Shown: in pieces, positions 39,538 to 50,191 of the stretch
Layout: each line of letters opens with the position of its first letter
Position numbering within the stretch: the first letter of the stretch is position 1
From: Agapetus fuscipes
Taxonomy: Eukaryota > Arthropoda > Insecta > Trichoptera > Glossosomatidae
Assembly: GCA_951799405.1 (NCBI GenBank)
Contig: OX637352.1
Span: forward strand, 15,882,820-15,946,819
Direction: 5' to 3'
DNA: 64,000 nucleotides
The notes under the pieces: model-generated
Seen by the model: only the letters and a program-made list of their open reading frames with translations
The model's database searches: none
What the model was told of the DNA's origin: nothing
Program-made: the position numbers and the translations under genes

Positions 39538-41646
39538 GTAAGTGTGAGTGTTATCGCCATCTTAGCTTTTTCTTCCATTATTATCGCATTTAATACATTT
39601 ATTTATATTTATTTTGCACCATTTCACGCCGCGCACCTCATATCCAACTATTAATATTGAAATTAAGCTGATTTAACGTGTTTTAGTCGATGCTTTTGCT
39701 CACTGAAAGATCGCGTCGTTTTATTTTTGTATGTTTTAGTTTGTGTGGAGACGGAGGACCAGCACAAGGTGCGTTTCCAGATAGAGCTGGAGTTTGTGCA
39801 GTGCCTGGCCAACCCTAACTACATACACTGTAAGTATGAGCTGCGCGTTCAACTGTCCCACTTTACCGAAGGCAACATAACCTCAAATTCATGTAACTAC
39901 AGTAGGAACAGCATAGCTTGAGTCCTATGACAGTTCTCAAAATTTCACCGACATAACCTCACAATTATGTAAACATATTTTATTTATTTTACTAAGATTA
40001 ATTTACACCTTCTAAATCTAAATCTAAGCTGCAAAGATAATATGTATCATTTGAGATTTATATTAAATGCATTCCCACAAGCAGACATGCATAATTTCGC
40101 GCTCACACATGCCGCATTTGGAACTACAATATAAAAAACCCAATCTCAATGAACATAAGCCCTGCAACTCTTGCCGACCTTCCCTGAAACAGGGGTGACA
40201 TTGAAAAAGTGAACAATTTTTTACAGTATGGGTGGTCAACCTCATACCAACCTATCAGTCAAGGAATATTGTAACAAATAAAAAAGTATAAAAGGAGATA
40301 ATATGAATAAATAGATTGAGTATCAGAGCTATAATTCCTTGACTTATAGGTTGGTATGAGGCTGTCAACCCATACTGTAAAAAAAATGGTTCCTGTTTTG
40401 TAGGTTTTATTTTTTAATATGTATACTAAGATGGATCAAGCGACTGAAGATGGATCTGAGAATGGCAGTACACAATGGCATATTGTTACCGACTTTGATG
40501 TATGGAAGTGAAGCATGGACAGTGAATGATAGCGAAATGAGTAAAGTATGTACGGTGGAAATGAAGCATTTGAGAAGTATGACAGGAAAAACTTTGAGGG
40601 ATAGAGTTAGGAATGACTGGGTAAAAAAAGAATGTAATTTGAAAGAGGATGTGAAAGTGAAAGTACAAAAGAATGTGATGAGATGGTTTGGGCATGTGGA
40701 AAGAATGAATGATGATAGACTGACAAAGTATGTATACAAAGAAAGTGTGAAAGGAAAAAGAGGGAAGGGACGACCGAGAAAAGTATGGAGTGATCAGATT
40801 GTGAAAGAATGGGATATACAAAGTGAGCGTAAAAGAAGAAAATGCATGAAAAAGGTAATGGATATGAAGGAATTGAAAGAGGTATGTCAGGATAGGAAAA
40901 AATGGAGGCAACTCTGCAGAGGCTCTGGCCACCCCTAGCGGAATGGCGACAGAGTTACAGTTACAGTATACTAATAGACACGTTTTTAGCGCCTCCCCTG
41001 GCCATAGCCCGCTCCTCCCAGTTTGGAAACCGCTGCCCTAGAGTCTGAAATCTAGGGAGTCTCCCGCACAGGATTGCACTGTGTCGTATTTAATATTTAA
41101 TTTTCATTATAAAGGGTGCCTTGTTATTGTGCTTCCTGTCTGTTAAGTTTATTTCTTCCTTCAATTGCCCCTCTTGTGATTCCTTCTAACTAAAATTATG
41201 CTTTTCTTTCCCCAGTCCTGGCGCAGCGCGGCTACTTCAAAGACTCCACATTCGTCAACTACCTCAAATACCTGCTGTACTGGAAGGAACCGGAGTATGC
41301 CCGCTATCTCAAATACCCCATGTGCCTCTACTTCCTGGATCTGCTCCAGTTCGAGCATTTCCGTCGCGAGGCCGTCAACGCGCAGTGTTGCAAGTTCATC
41401 GACGACCAGGCCATCCTACTGTGGCAACACTACACCCGCAGGAGGAACCGCATGTTTACCATGAACAACGGAACGATTCAAATGACGCCCGAGGGAGGTG
41501 CCGCGGCAGCTGCCGGGTCGGGGAATCCCCTGATGGGGGGCGCAGCGCCTCTGGGGGCTGCCCAGGCGCCCCCGCAGCCTGCGCAGCTGACACAGAACAA
41601 CGGGATCGGACCCAGCCCGGGGAATATCGGACAGAAGGTTCCCTGA
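39525..41646 (+). CDS. MED31: Mediator complex subunit 31
   Basis: MED31 is a small conserved subunit of the Mediator middle module, a nuclear coactivator bridging transcription factors and RNA polymerase II. Three exons join in frame: 39525-39537 (MAGK plus one base), 39740-39829 (VETEDQHKVRFQIELEFVQC, LANPNYIH) and 41216-41646. The product is 177 residues. The third exon holds the near-invariant core: FLAQRGYFKDSTFVNYLKYL, LYWKEPEYARYLKYPMCLYF, EHFRREAVNAQCCKFIDDQA, ILLWQHYTRRR. A Gly/Ala/Pro/Gln-rich C-terminal tail (GGAAAAAGSG, QAPPQPAQLTQNN) follows, as in other insects, and the frame ends at TGA 41644-41646. All four splice borders fit AG/GT. The start is the first ATG, in good context (CAAAATGGCG). 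Intron 2 holds family b elements and an RTE fragment. Confidence 0.95.
39740..39829 (+). CDS. MED31: MED31 exon 2
   Basis: Acceptor TGTTTTAG, donor CACT|GTAAGT. It encodes the first conserved helix (RFQIELEFVQCLANPNY). Confidence 0.95.
40013..40266 (-). repeat. Family b element, minus (MED31 intron 2)
   Basis: Tail TAAATCTAAGCTGCAAAG left, complement of CCTTGACTGATAGG right. Confidence 0.8.
40333..40400 (+). repeat. Family b 5' fragment
   Basis: TTCCTTGACTTATAGGTTGG to AAAAAAATGGTTCCTG. Confidence 0.7.
40430..40965 (+). mobile_element. RTE LINE 3' part, open over 162 codons
   Basis: The longest example of the main RTE family: [69 protein letters not shown] and [14 protein letters not shown], then stop and a (GTTACA)n tail. 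It corresponds to the region after the reverse transcriptase catalytic core, which is missing, so the element is 5'-truncated. Confidence 0.85.
41032..41078 (+). repeat. LINE 3' UTR fragment
   Basis: CTAGAGTCTGAAATCTAGGG and GAGTCTCCCGCACAGGATT as at 3240-3276. Confidence 0.6.
41216..41646 (+). CDS. MED31: MED31 exon 3
   Basis: Acceptor TTTCCCCAG. It encodes the MED31 core domain and a low-complexity tail. An overlapping minus-strand frame here is a shadow. Confidence 0.95.
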
Positions 41647-42154
41647 ATCCTGCTTGAGAAGTTACGGGACAGTGTTTTGTATCAGAAAAGAGTGGACAAA
41701 TGACTTGATGTGTGTTTTTGAGTTTAATTTAAAATGACATTAATTAATGGATTTAATTGTTGACTAAATTATTAGAATACGTGTAGATTAACCTCATGGT
41801 GGATTGTGTGATGTTTGAAGTCGATCGGATTACAAACAATTGAATCAAGTGTAATTGAAGTTTTGAGAATATTTTTTGCCACCGGCTGCTAATCTAGTCT
41901 TGGCTTTCACATGACACAAATTTAAAATACTCATGTTATTTAAAATTCGGTGAATATGTGTGATGTCATGTGGCCGGGCTAAAGACAGTAAAGAGCGTCA
42001 TAATTTTGATACAATATTGTGTAGGTAGTTTGAAAAGACACTAAAGTGCACCGTCCTGTATTTAGCATTCCCGCCAAGTGTATGGGCTGACAGTGTTGTG
42101 AACTAGAAAAAATCCCTGATTGAAGGGAATGTTATTATTTATTTACTATGTCGA
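41647..42154 (+). other. MED31 3' flank, no other gene seen
   Basis: Presumed 3' UTR then AT-rich intergenic DNA. I did not find a convincing poly-A signal close to the stop codon. Confidence 0.4.
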
Positions 42155-42401
42155 TACCTTAAAGGTAAAACTAAATAAGTGACGTATTAAACTAAAATGG
42201 GTTTCTCGGATAAATGCATCTTTTTTCCTATTTTCTACGAGAGAAAACACGAAGAAAGTGTGAAACTCCTGTAGTTTAGAAGTTTGTCATGAGCACTTCC
42301 TTATAATTAGTTCACTTACTATGAGAAGTTACACCCAATATAATTTTTTATCCACAATTTCTCAAATCAGTGAATCGGCACTCAGTTTTACCTTTAAGGT
42401 G
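42155..42401. mobile_element. CACCTTAAAGGT MITE, second copy
   Basis: Begins TACCTTAAAGGTAAAACTAA and ends CAGTTTTACCTTTAAGGTG; inverse orientation of the internal sequence relative to 9999-10236. Provides the unbroken sequence at the Harbinger target site. Confidence 0.75.
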
Positions 42402-42720
42402 GCGATGTGTCATAACTGAGGAATATTTTGAATGTTAAGAGTCCATTTATTTTCTTATGTTATAAGTATATTTACCTCCTACATATAAAGTTATAAACTA
42501 CTGTACAGTGGCGAAGGGTGCCATACAAGCCGGTTCCCATCGGCTTCCCTTTTAAAATTATGTAACAAAGTAGTTAAAAAATATAGGCACAAAGTAAAAA
42601 ATACATTTAAAACCAAAGAAACAATACATATTTTTCCTCCATTGAAACCATGCAGTCTACTTTATTATCATTTCTGCCTCATTTTAAACGGGAAACCGAT
42701 GGGAATCGGCTTGTATGGCA

Positions 42721-43725
42721 ACTAGAGATGGAAAAAACGGCTTAGTAAAAAAAACGAAAAAACGCTTACGCTTTTTAAAAAAAGCAGCTTAAAAAGCGTT
42801 TTTTGGGTTTATTGTAAATATAAAATTTAATTCATTTAGTAGTTTCAGTTTTTCCATATTTACTCAAAAATTATTGACATTATTGAAAAAATTTTGAGTA
42901 TTAAACCTAAACAATGTATAGTTCTGTAAGTTAAAAGCAAAAAAAAAAATCCAAAACACAGCACACACGAAAAAAAAGCTAAAAATGTAAAAAAAACGCG
43001 TTTATTGAAATATTTTTTTGTGGTGGCAATTCTTAAGTTATATATTTTGTTTAAGCTTTATAATTAAGAAAAAAATTAATAAACATGCTTGATTTTTTTC
43101 ATTACTGTAACTATTTTGCTAAGACCATAAAGTGTAAGAAACAAAAACGGCAGATTTAGCTTTATAAAAACGAAACGAAAACGAAAGTTGCTTCTGCTTT
43201 TTTTAAACGCTTTTTCAAACGCTAATGGCGTGTTATAAAGCTAAATCTGTCGTTTTTGTTTCTTACACTTTATGGTCTTAGCAAAATAGTTACAGTAATG
43301 AAAAAAATCAAGCATGTTTATTAATTTTTTTTCTTAATTATAAAGCTTAAACAAAATATATAACTTAAGAATTGCCACCACAAAAAAATATTTCAAAAAA
43401 CGCGTTTTTTTTACATTTTTAGCTTTTTTTTTCGTGTGTGCTGTATTTTGGATTTTTTTTTTTGCTTTTAACTTACATAACTATACATTGTTTAGGTTTA
43501 ATATTCAAAATTTTTTCAATGTCAATAGTTTTTGAGTAAATAAGGAAAAACTGAAACTACTAAATGAATTAAATTTTAATTAAATCAAAATTAGCAGAAG
43601 CAACTTTTTATACGCTTTTTTTTTAAAACGACTTTTCGTTTAAATTGTAAGCGCGCTTAGTTGCTTAAAATAAAAAGCAGCTATTTTAAACTGCTTTTCG
43701 TTTAAACGGCCACCTCTAATGGCAA
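42721..43725. mobile_element. ~1-kb fold-back element, arms over 400 bp
   Basis: 42840-43180 (TTTAGTAGTTTCAGTTTTTC, ACAATGTATAGTTCTGTAAG, CACACGAAAAAAAAGCTAAA, CATAAAGTGTAAGAAACAAA) is repeated in reverse complement at 43245-43565. The outer ends AGAGATGGAAAAAACGG and (complement) AGAGGTGGCCGTTTAAACG are also inverted copies. The centre is a short unpaired AACGCTTTTTCAAACGCTAA segment. No coding capacity, so it is non-autonomous. Confidence 0.85.
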
Positions 43726-43837
43726 CCTCCGCCACTGCTACTGGATCTCTAGTTGAAAGAGCATAGTAAAGAATTTGTCTTAATATATCCATTCATTATA
43801 GAGCTACACAGGTTATAATGAACATGGGTTGGTTTGT

Positions 43838-43905
43838 TGACGCTATAGCCAAGCGAGTCAAGTCGATAATCTTGACTAGCGTGTTTAAAATGAAGAACGC
43901 TTGTT
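43838..43905 (+). repeat. Decayed tRNA-like sequence
   Basis: GCTATAGCCAAGCGAGTCAA and TCTTGACTAGCGTGTTTAAA match the type II-like head at 33268-33355. Confidence 0.4.
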
Positions 43906-43914
43906 TAAGTAAAG

Positions 43915-44215
43915 CTACAAAATAATGTGATGAGATGGTTTGGACATGTAGAAAGAATGGATGATGAAGGACTTACAAAGTGTAAATACAGAGGAAATGT
44001 GACAGGGAAGACTGAGAAAAATGTGGTTGGGTCAGATTGGTGAAATTGTGAAAGAATGGGATGTGCAAAGCGGATGTAAAAGAACAAAATGTATGAAAAA
44101 TACGATTGGATATGAATAAATTGAAAGAGGTATGCAAGAATAGGAAGAAATGGGTCGAATCTTCAGAGGTTCTGGCCACCCCTAAAGGAATGGTGACAGA
44201 GTTGCAGTTACAGTA
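43915..44215 (+). mobile_element. RTE LINE 3' fragment, frameshifted
   Basis: [19 protein letters not shown], then KEWDVQSGCKRTKCMKN and a tail ending GTTGCAGTTACAG. Frame breaks make it inactive. Confidence 0.75.
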
Positions 44216-44289
44216 ATTTAAGTGCTCTTGGGGTGGCTAGTGCCACTAAACAGCGCTATATAAAATTGTCTAATTGTTATTATTAATTC

Positions 44290-44425
44290 CTGTAGAGCCC
44301 ACAAACTCTGTCGCCATTCCACCAGCGGTGGCCAGAACCTGTGTAGAGTTGCTTCCATTTCTTCCTATCCCCACAAACCACTCTAAATTCATTCATATCC
44401 ATCACCCATTTCGTACATTCACCAG
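44290..44425 (-). mobile_element. RTE LINE 3' scrap
   Basis: Complement of the RTE tail (CTCTGTCGCCATTCCACCAG at its 3' end). Confidence 0.7.
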
Positions 44426-44482
44426 CATTAACTTGATATAATATATTTTGTATGGTCTATGTATTAACACTGAAAATTCTTA

Positions 44483-44575
44483 TCAATTGATTTCTACTAA
44501 ACTTTATAAAAATTCTAATTAAATAATGTTGAATAATAGTGGGAAGTTCTATAAAGTTAAGTAGAAATCAATTGA
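44483..44575. repeat. Inverted repeat, ~31-bp arms
   Basis: TATCAATTGATTTCTACTAA at 44483 pairs with TTAAGTAGAAATCAATTGAT ending at 44575, one mismatch. The spacer is AT-rich. Possibly a small MITE. Confidence 0.65.
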
Positions 44576-44589
44576 TATAATATATTTAA

Positions 44590-45060
44590 ATGAAAAAATC
44601 AATTACAAAATTGTTTACATACTTTATTATCATTGTACACCTTTTGTGAATATATTTCGAATAAATAAAACCTAACAATGTATAATTTTCTAAGCGAAAT
44701 AAATAATAAAACTGACCGACCATTTGAATATCAAATGTGCAATTATTAACAGCTGTTTTTTTAAAATAATAATTTAGTTTTTTAGCTCAGTTTACTTACA
44801 ACGTTAAATCTATTTGGTTTTATTGCATATTGCAGAAGCAATACCTCCTATCATTTCAGACTCTGTCGGCAAAAAAACAAAATTGTATGCATCGTAGGTA
44901 GGCGAGTTGTGGTTTGTGATATTTGATGATAAAAATAATATTCTATGGATTAAAGTGACTTATTTCAAAACTATAAAAGACATATTAACAAAAATCTGAC
45001 TGTATTACTAATAGAAACAGTAAAATACTATATACTGTCAATTTCAACATTCAAATTGGT
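44590..45060. other. AT-rich, no gene seen
   Basis: Includes a weak match to the fold-back family (AACAATGTATAATTTTCTAA near 44675). Confidence 0.4.
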
Positions 45061-45067
45061 GATACTT

Positions 45068-45260
45068 GACTTATAGGTTGGTATGAGGCTGACAGCACAT
45101 ACTGTTAAAACATGTTCACTTCACCAATGTCACCCGTGCTTCAGGGAGGCGCCGCAAGAGTTGCAGGGCTTATGTTCATTCGAGATTTGCATTTTTAAAG
45201 TGTAAGTCACATGCAGCAAATTAAAAAAAAATACACGTGCCACATGCAAATTAGATTTTA
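45068..45260 (+). repeat. Family b element, divergent
   Basis: CTTGACTTATAGGTTGGTAT to GTCACATGCAGCAAATT and a TTAGATTTTAGATAG tail. Confidence 0.75.
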
Positions 45261-45569
45261 GATAGATATTGAAATTGAATACTAACGAATGGATTTTCTT
45301 TACACAGAAAAAAAAATACCAACAGTATTTTAGATAAGAACCATTCTCTCAAAGTTGAAGATAATTATTTTCTTCAATTCAACATCACTATACTCGCCTA
45401 CCAACATGAATCTTAAACAGTAAGCCTTAAAATTGATAGAAGGCATTGCTTTCACACATATTCTTAGTAAAATCAATAGTTTTTCTTTGTAATTTTAGTC
45501 TATTCCGATATTTGCCCGTCCTACGAGCTGTCGGGGATGTTTCTGTGGGTTCCTTCGCTGGCTGCCTCT

Positions 45570-45736
45570 TCACTTGGCCTTGCCCTGCGCCGCCACAGCT
45601 TCCATGGCCTTCTTCACGGTCTCCTCGTCTCCCAGGAACTGCATGGAGACCACAGGTTTGAGGTTCTCGTCCAGCTCGTAGACAAATGGAATCCCGGTCG
45701 GTAGATTCAGGTCCATGATGGCTGCGTCGGACATGT
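45570..45736 (-). CDS. Pglym78: Phosphoglycerate mutase exon 5
   Basis: Acceptor TCTTTGCAG; encodes [20 protein letters not shown] and the C-terminus, TGA at 45572-45570. Confidence 0.93.
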
Positions 45737-48700
45737 CTGCAAAGAATGCAATAAAGTGATAGGTAAAAATGGCAATTGAAAGACTTAATCTATATCAGAG
45801 TTATTCACAACACATTTGATCCATAGCTTTTTTTTCTTCTAAGAAATCCTCCCTAGATTTCAGAGACTAGAAGTCTATGACACGTGTTGTAGTGCCGCAG
45901 AGGTGGTGTTTACGAGCTTGGTCGTCGCTACCAAGCGCCAATACTCAAGCAAGACCCAGTTGCTGTAAGGCTGGATGGACCTTTTAGTAGCCTGTGTTTG
46001 GTTTTATGATTTTTTTAACCCAGCGAAGAGCATATTTGAAAATATAAATGGTATATCTTTTGTGCTCTGCCGGGATTCGAATCCACAACCTTCCATTTCC
46101 GAGTCCGAAGTGTTGCCACTGGGCTACCGACCGGTTTATCGCGGTTGAGCCATGGATTTGATGTGTGTGAATAACACCGTAGGAGTTTTAGGCTTTCATG
46201 GCCGTCTGTTGATACTGGAGTCTTTTTTCTGGATCTGTTGCCGTGGTCCGTAGGAGCTGGAGCTTCCGGACATTTCACTCATGTCTACAATGGGCTTCTT
46301 CACAGTTTCATTCGCACCTTCAAGCTGTACTGTATCCTGCCAACGTTCCACTAGGGGTGGCCGGTACCTCCACAGATGCGTCCCCCCTTTTTTCTGTCCT
46401 TGCATACCACTTTCTCTTATTCTCACTCTGCAGGTTCTATTCTTTCGCAATCTCACCTATTTGTTCCATCCATTCCTACCTCGGTCTTCCCCTTCCACGC
46501 TTTCCTCTGTACACTTTCTGTGTTAGTCGTTCATCATCCATTCTTTCAAGATGTCCGAACCATCTCATTGTGCTTTTTTGCACTTTCATTCTCATATTCT
46601 CTTTTACACCACACTCGTTCATCACCCAATCATTGCAACAACTCTATCATTCAGTGTCCTTCCAGTCATTGCTCTCAGGTAAGCCATTGTAACAACATAA
46701 TCAGTATTTATAAATGAACAACTCACTGTCTAGATGTTTGACAATGCCCCGCAGACTATTGCCGTGAGCAGCAATTATTATTCTCTTGCCTTCCTTCATC
46801 TGAAACAATCGACAAACATTTTAAATAAGAAAAGTAAGCAGAACGACAAGACCAGGGGTGGAAGTTTTGACGGCCATTGGTAGATCTTACTGTACCTATT
46901 TGAATACGAATAAAATATGGCGGTGCCTGAACAGCTGATTATTGTTCCATATAAAATGTATCAGCTGTTGATACGCGGCCATGTTTAATGATGATGAGTT
47001 GATGATTTCTTTATAGCGCCGTTTCGTGATGTAGTCACTCCAAGGGCGCTTGTGCAAATGATGCTAGAAATTTGCTTGTCTTCAGTGCATTCCGGAACTT
47101 TCCATGGTCCTCTAGCTCTCTCACATGATGTGGCAGGTGATTCCAGGCCAGAACCCCAGCAACTGCAAATGCACGCTCTCCAAACATTGTGTTAACTCTT
47201 CTTATCGGTTTTTCAATCTTTTATTATGCCTTCCTATCTTCAAATAGATTCGGCAAGATCTATCGATGGTCATCGAGACTTCCACGCCAGATACGGGTGG
47301 ACAACAACTCAGCATTTCAAAAATAAGATTATGGGTTCTCAAATTTTTAAATCATCAGTCAATAAATATAAAAGAAGAGCTTGTATGAAAAAGGTTATCT
47401 ATAATCTAAGTTGCAAGGATATATTCATTCAAAGCTCTCAGATGTATGCCCACAAACAAACACGTGTGTTTGCGCTTACAAATGCTGATTGTGTACTTAC
47501 AAATAAAATTCAAACCTCAAATGAACATAAGCCCCAAAACTTTTGCCGACCTTCCCTGAAACAGGGGTGACACTGGCAAAGTAAACCATTTTTTACAGTA
47601 TGGGTGGTCAGCCTCATACCAACCTATAAGTCAAGGAATCCGACTCTGGATATCCCATTCATTCGCTATTTCAGAAATTTGATCCATCCATACCTTTCTT
47701 GATCTTCCTCTACCACAAGATACATCTATTCTTGCAATGTATACTTTCTTTGTCAGTTTTTCATCACTCATTCTCTGCATTTGTCCAAACCACCTTAACT
47801 ACTTATCCTCACAAATTGACTCCTTATTATAAAATCGTCATAACGTAACCTGGCCAAGTGTCATTCTGAAATGTGCAGACGTCATGGTTTGCTTGCTGGT
47901 CTGGCCTGTGGGATGATGACATGGTTCCAGTAGGGCAGCGTCCTCTCTATGGGGAGCTTGCTGGTCTGACCTGTGGGATGATGACATGGTTCCAGTAGGG
48001 CAGCGTCCTCTCTATGGGGAGCTTGCTGGTCTGACCTGTGGGATGACATGGTTCCAGTAGGGCAGCATCCTCTCTATGGGGAGCTTGCTGGTCTGACCTG
48101 TGGGATGACATGGTTCCAGTAGGGCAGCGTCCTCTCTATGGGGAGCTTGCTGGTCTGACCTGTGGGATGACATGGTTCCAGTAGGGCAGCGTCCTCTCTA
48201 TAGGGAGCTTGCTGGTCTGACCTGTGGGATGATGACATGGTTCCAGTAGGGCAGCGTCCTCTCTATGGTTCGCTTGCTGGCCTGACCTGTGGAATGATGA
48301 CATCGTTCCAGTAGGGCAGCGTCCTCTCTATGGTGAGCTTGAGACTCTCGCACTTGGGGAAGTCAGCCGTGGTGAGGCTGCCCGCGTAGCGCTCGTCCTT
48401 CACGATGGCGTCGTAGTACGGGTGGTCCTCCTTCATCTCGGGCGGGGGCACGTCGAAGCTGCGGCGCCAGATGTGCACCTACACAAGCAAACAATAATAT
48501 CACATGAGTGCTCCTTCGTCATTTATGGTAGCCTCGTAGTACGGGTTAGATATGGGCAAATGAAAATATTGCTCGCTAGCGGAGGACGTCCATAAAAAAA
48601 ATCATTTCGGGTTGGTAGGCATGTGGAAAGAATGAATGATGATAAACTGACAAATTATACATACAGGGAAAGTGTGAAAGGAAAAAGAGGTAAGGAACGA

Positions 48701-50191
48701 CCGAGAAAAGTATGGAGTGATCAGATTGAGGAGATTGTGAAAGAATATATAAAAGAATATGTGAAAGAATATATAAAAGAAGAAAATACATGAAAAAGGT
48801 GATGGATATGCATGAATTGAAAGAGATGTAAGGATAGGAAGAAATGGAGACAGCTCTGCAGAGGCCCGTAGTGGAATGGCCACAGAGTTACAGTTACAGT
48901 CAATGAAGTTTGTTTCTCAAAAGACGTGTTTTAAACATGTTCATAACAGCTGAGATTATGGGGATTTATGACACAAATAGATTTCTCATTAGTTATACAA
49001 TTAATTATTTTTTTCCGGACGGTGAGTTAGAGTTACAGTAGAACATCAGTCACCTGTTCCTCTCCGTACTTGGCCGAGGTCTCCGCCTTGTTGAGCCCCG
49101 TCAGCCCCCCGTAGTGGCGCTCGTTGAGCCTCCAGGTCTTCTGCACGGGCAGGTCCGGCTGGCCGCTGCCCGCCAGCGCCGAGGCCAGCGTGATCTGCGC
49201 GCGGGTGAGCAGGGACGTGTGGGCGATGTCAAACTCCAGGCCGGCCTCCTTCAGCGCCTTGCCCGCGGCCTCCGCCTCTGCCTTGCCTGAGCAATCATCA
49301 CAAAATAAAATGAGTCCTAGCTCCTGACAAAATAATAATAATAATAGGATATAAGTGAAAATAAAGCAGTGTTTAATCGGAATTGATCCTTAAAATTAAA
49401 AATATTAAAAAAAAAAAATTCAGTGTTAATACACAAACAATACAAAATATAATATAAGGATGATTTATTTGTTGAGTGCTGTTTTTGTGTGTATCACACC
49501 TCAAGAGCCCTTGCGTCGTCGCTGTAGAAAGCGCCAATTCTCAAGCAAGACCCAGTTGCTGTAACGCTGGATGGACCTTTGGTGGAGGTTTATGAATTTT
49601 TCACCCAGCGAAGAGCATATTTGAAAATATACATGGTATATTTTTTGTGCTGTGCCGGGATTTGAACCCACAACCTTCCACTTACGAGTCCAGCTACTAG
49701 ACCAGTGATTCCCAAAGTAGTCGATATCGACCCCTGGGGGTTTACGGGATACTCGATGGGGGTCTACATTGACGTGGAATAAAAATAGGGGTCTATGAAA
49801 AATTATACAAGCCCGTGGCTATCCACCAATCAAATTGCGTTTCGACCGCCACCCCCCCCCCCCCCCCCTCTTTCAAATACAACAAATTTAAATTTTAAAA
49901 CATTCCTTCATTATATTTTTTTTAATTGCCTCATCCCTCACAAACCGGCAATATGACGTCACATTTTTTTTGTCTCTAGAATTTGTGCCGAGTCCATTAC
50001 TATAACAGGTTAACCATACTTTAACAATAGATACGCACATTAGTATCGTCTTGTACGTATGATTTTTTTTTCTGTTACATGATTCGTTTACCTTTTTCGC
50101 TGAGGCTGGCGTCGTACCAGCCGCAGAAGAGATTCTTCTGGTTCCACTCGCTCTCTCCGTGGCGGACCATCACGACCTTGTACTTGGCCAT
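45570..50191 (-). CDS. Pglym78: Phosphoglycerate mutase (cofactor-dependent)
   Basis: This enzyme interconverts 3- and 2-phosphoglycerate in cytosolic glycolysis, using 2,3-bisphosphoglycerate. Five exons join in frame: 50191-50092, 49286-49054, 48478-48287, 46799-46727 and 45736-45570. They code for exactly 254 residues, the standard length of the family. Visible active-site elements are [11 protein letters not shown] (phosphohistidine His), [28 protein letters not shown] (acid/base Glu), [15 protein letters not shown] and [15 protein letters not shown] (second His). The C-terminus is [15 protein letters not shown]. All splice borders are AG/GT. The 5' splice site of exon 3 is followed by six tandem copies of itself (47891-48271). 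The insect symbol Pglym78 is assigned by family and not by paralog analysis. The start is the only in-frame ATG before [12 protein letters not shown]. Confidence 0.95.
45836..45905 (-). repeat. LINE 3' UTR segment fused to SINE-1
   Basis: AGAAATCCTCCCTAGATTTC to GTTGTAGTGCCGCAGAGGTG; joined to the SINE-1 end as at 8632-8633. Confidence 0.7.
45906..46135 (-). repeat. SINE-1, minus
   Basis: TTACGAGCTTGGTCGTCGCT to the head (GCCGGGATTCGAATCCACAA, CCACTGGGCTACCGACCGGT). Confidence 0.8.
46325..46690 (-). mobile_element. RTE LINE 3' part
   Basis: Complement encodes broken RTE tail sequence; the left end CTGCCAACGTTCCACTAGGG matches 20563-20583. Confidence 0.75.
46727..46799 (-). CDS. Pglym78: Phosphoglycerate mutase exon 4
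   Basis: Acceptor TGTTTCAG, donor GACA|GTGAGT. A 73-bp exon encoding [20 protein letters not shown] and KHLD, with the second catalytic His. Too short to appear as a long frame. Confidence 0.93.
46984..47195 (-). mobile_element. LINE 3' end with (ATC)n tail, second copy
   Basis: Near-identical to 8105-8325, including the [10 protein letters not shown] coding phrase and the ATGATGAGTTGATGATTTCT end. Confidence 0.75.
47200..47396. other. Unassigned segment in phosphoglycerate mutase intron 3
   Basis: No gene or element recognised; an RTE-like CMKKV scrap lies at its right edge. Confidence 0.35.
47397..47639 (-). repeat. Family b element, minus
   Basis: Full length; it splits an RTE fragment, whose remainder resumes at 47640. 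Confidence 0.8.
47640..47810 (-). mobile_element. RTE LINE fragment
   Basis: Complement of GCGAATGAATGGGATATCCA and AGGAAGATCAAGAAAGG matches 24470-24545. Confidence 0.65.
47891..48271 (-). repeat. Six tandem copies of the phosphoglycerate mutase exon 3 / 5' splice site junction
   Basis: Units of 62 or 65 bp start at 47891, 47956, 48021, 48083, 48145 and 48207. The parental junction follows at 48272-48336. On the minus strand each unit reads ATAGAGAGGACGCTGCCCTA, then CATGTCATC(ATC)CCACAG|GTCAG, i.e. the codons for [14 protein letters not shown] and the donor. Copies are almost identical to each other (differences: the ATC indel and single bases), and all carry CATGTCATC where the parental exon has GATGTCATC (Asn-His versus Asn-Asp). 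Confidence 0.92.
48287..48478 (-). CDS. Pglym78: Phosphoglycerate mutase exon 3
   Basis: Acceptor TTGTGTAG, donor CCACAG|GTCAGG. It encodes [20 protein letters not shown] and ends [17 protein letters not shown]. The last ~45 bases and the donor are tandemly repeated downstream. Confidence 0.93.
48605..48898 (+). mobile_element. RTE LINE 3' fragment
   Basis: [40 protein letters not shown], then a small tandem expansion of GTGAAAGAATATATAAAAGA, then the tail and GTTACAGTTACAGT. Confidence 0.75.
49054..49286 (-). CDS. Pglym78: Phosphoglycerate mutase exon 2
   Basis: Acceptor TTGCTCAG, donor GAGCAG|GTGACT. It encodes [20 protein letters not shown] and [20 protein letters not shown]. Confidence 0.95.
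49440..49702 (-). repeat. SINE-1, minus
   Basis: GGATGATTTATTTGTTGAGT to a head truncated inside box A (GAGTCCAGCTACTAGACC). Confidence 0.75.
49703..49990. repeat. hAT-like terminal fragment and poly-C run
   Basis: CAGTGATTCCCAAAGTAGTC followed by CGACCCCTGGGGGTTTACGG resembles ends of hAT-type non-autonomous elements. A C run lies at 49850-49867. No partner end found. Confidence 0.45.
50092..50191 (-). CDS. Pglym78: Phosphoglycerate mutase exon 1
   Basis: ATG at 50191-50189; 33 codons plus one base; donor AAAG|GTAAAC. It contains the RHG phosphohistidine motif. Confidence 0.95.
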
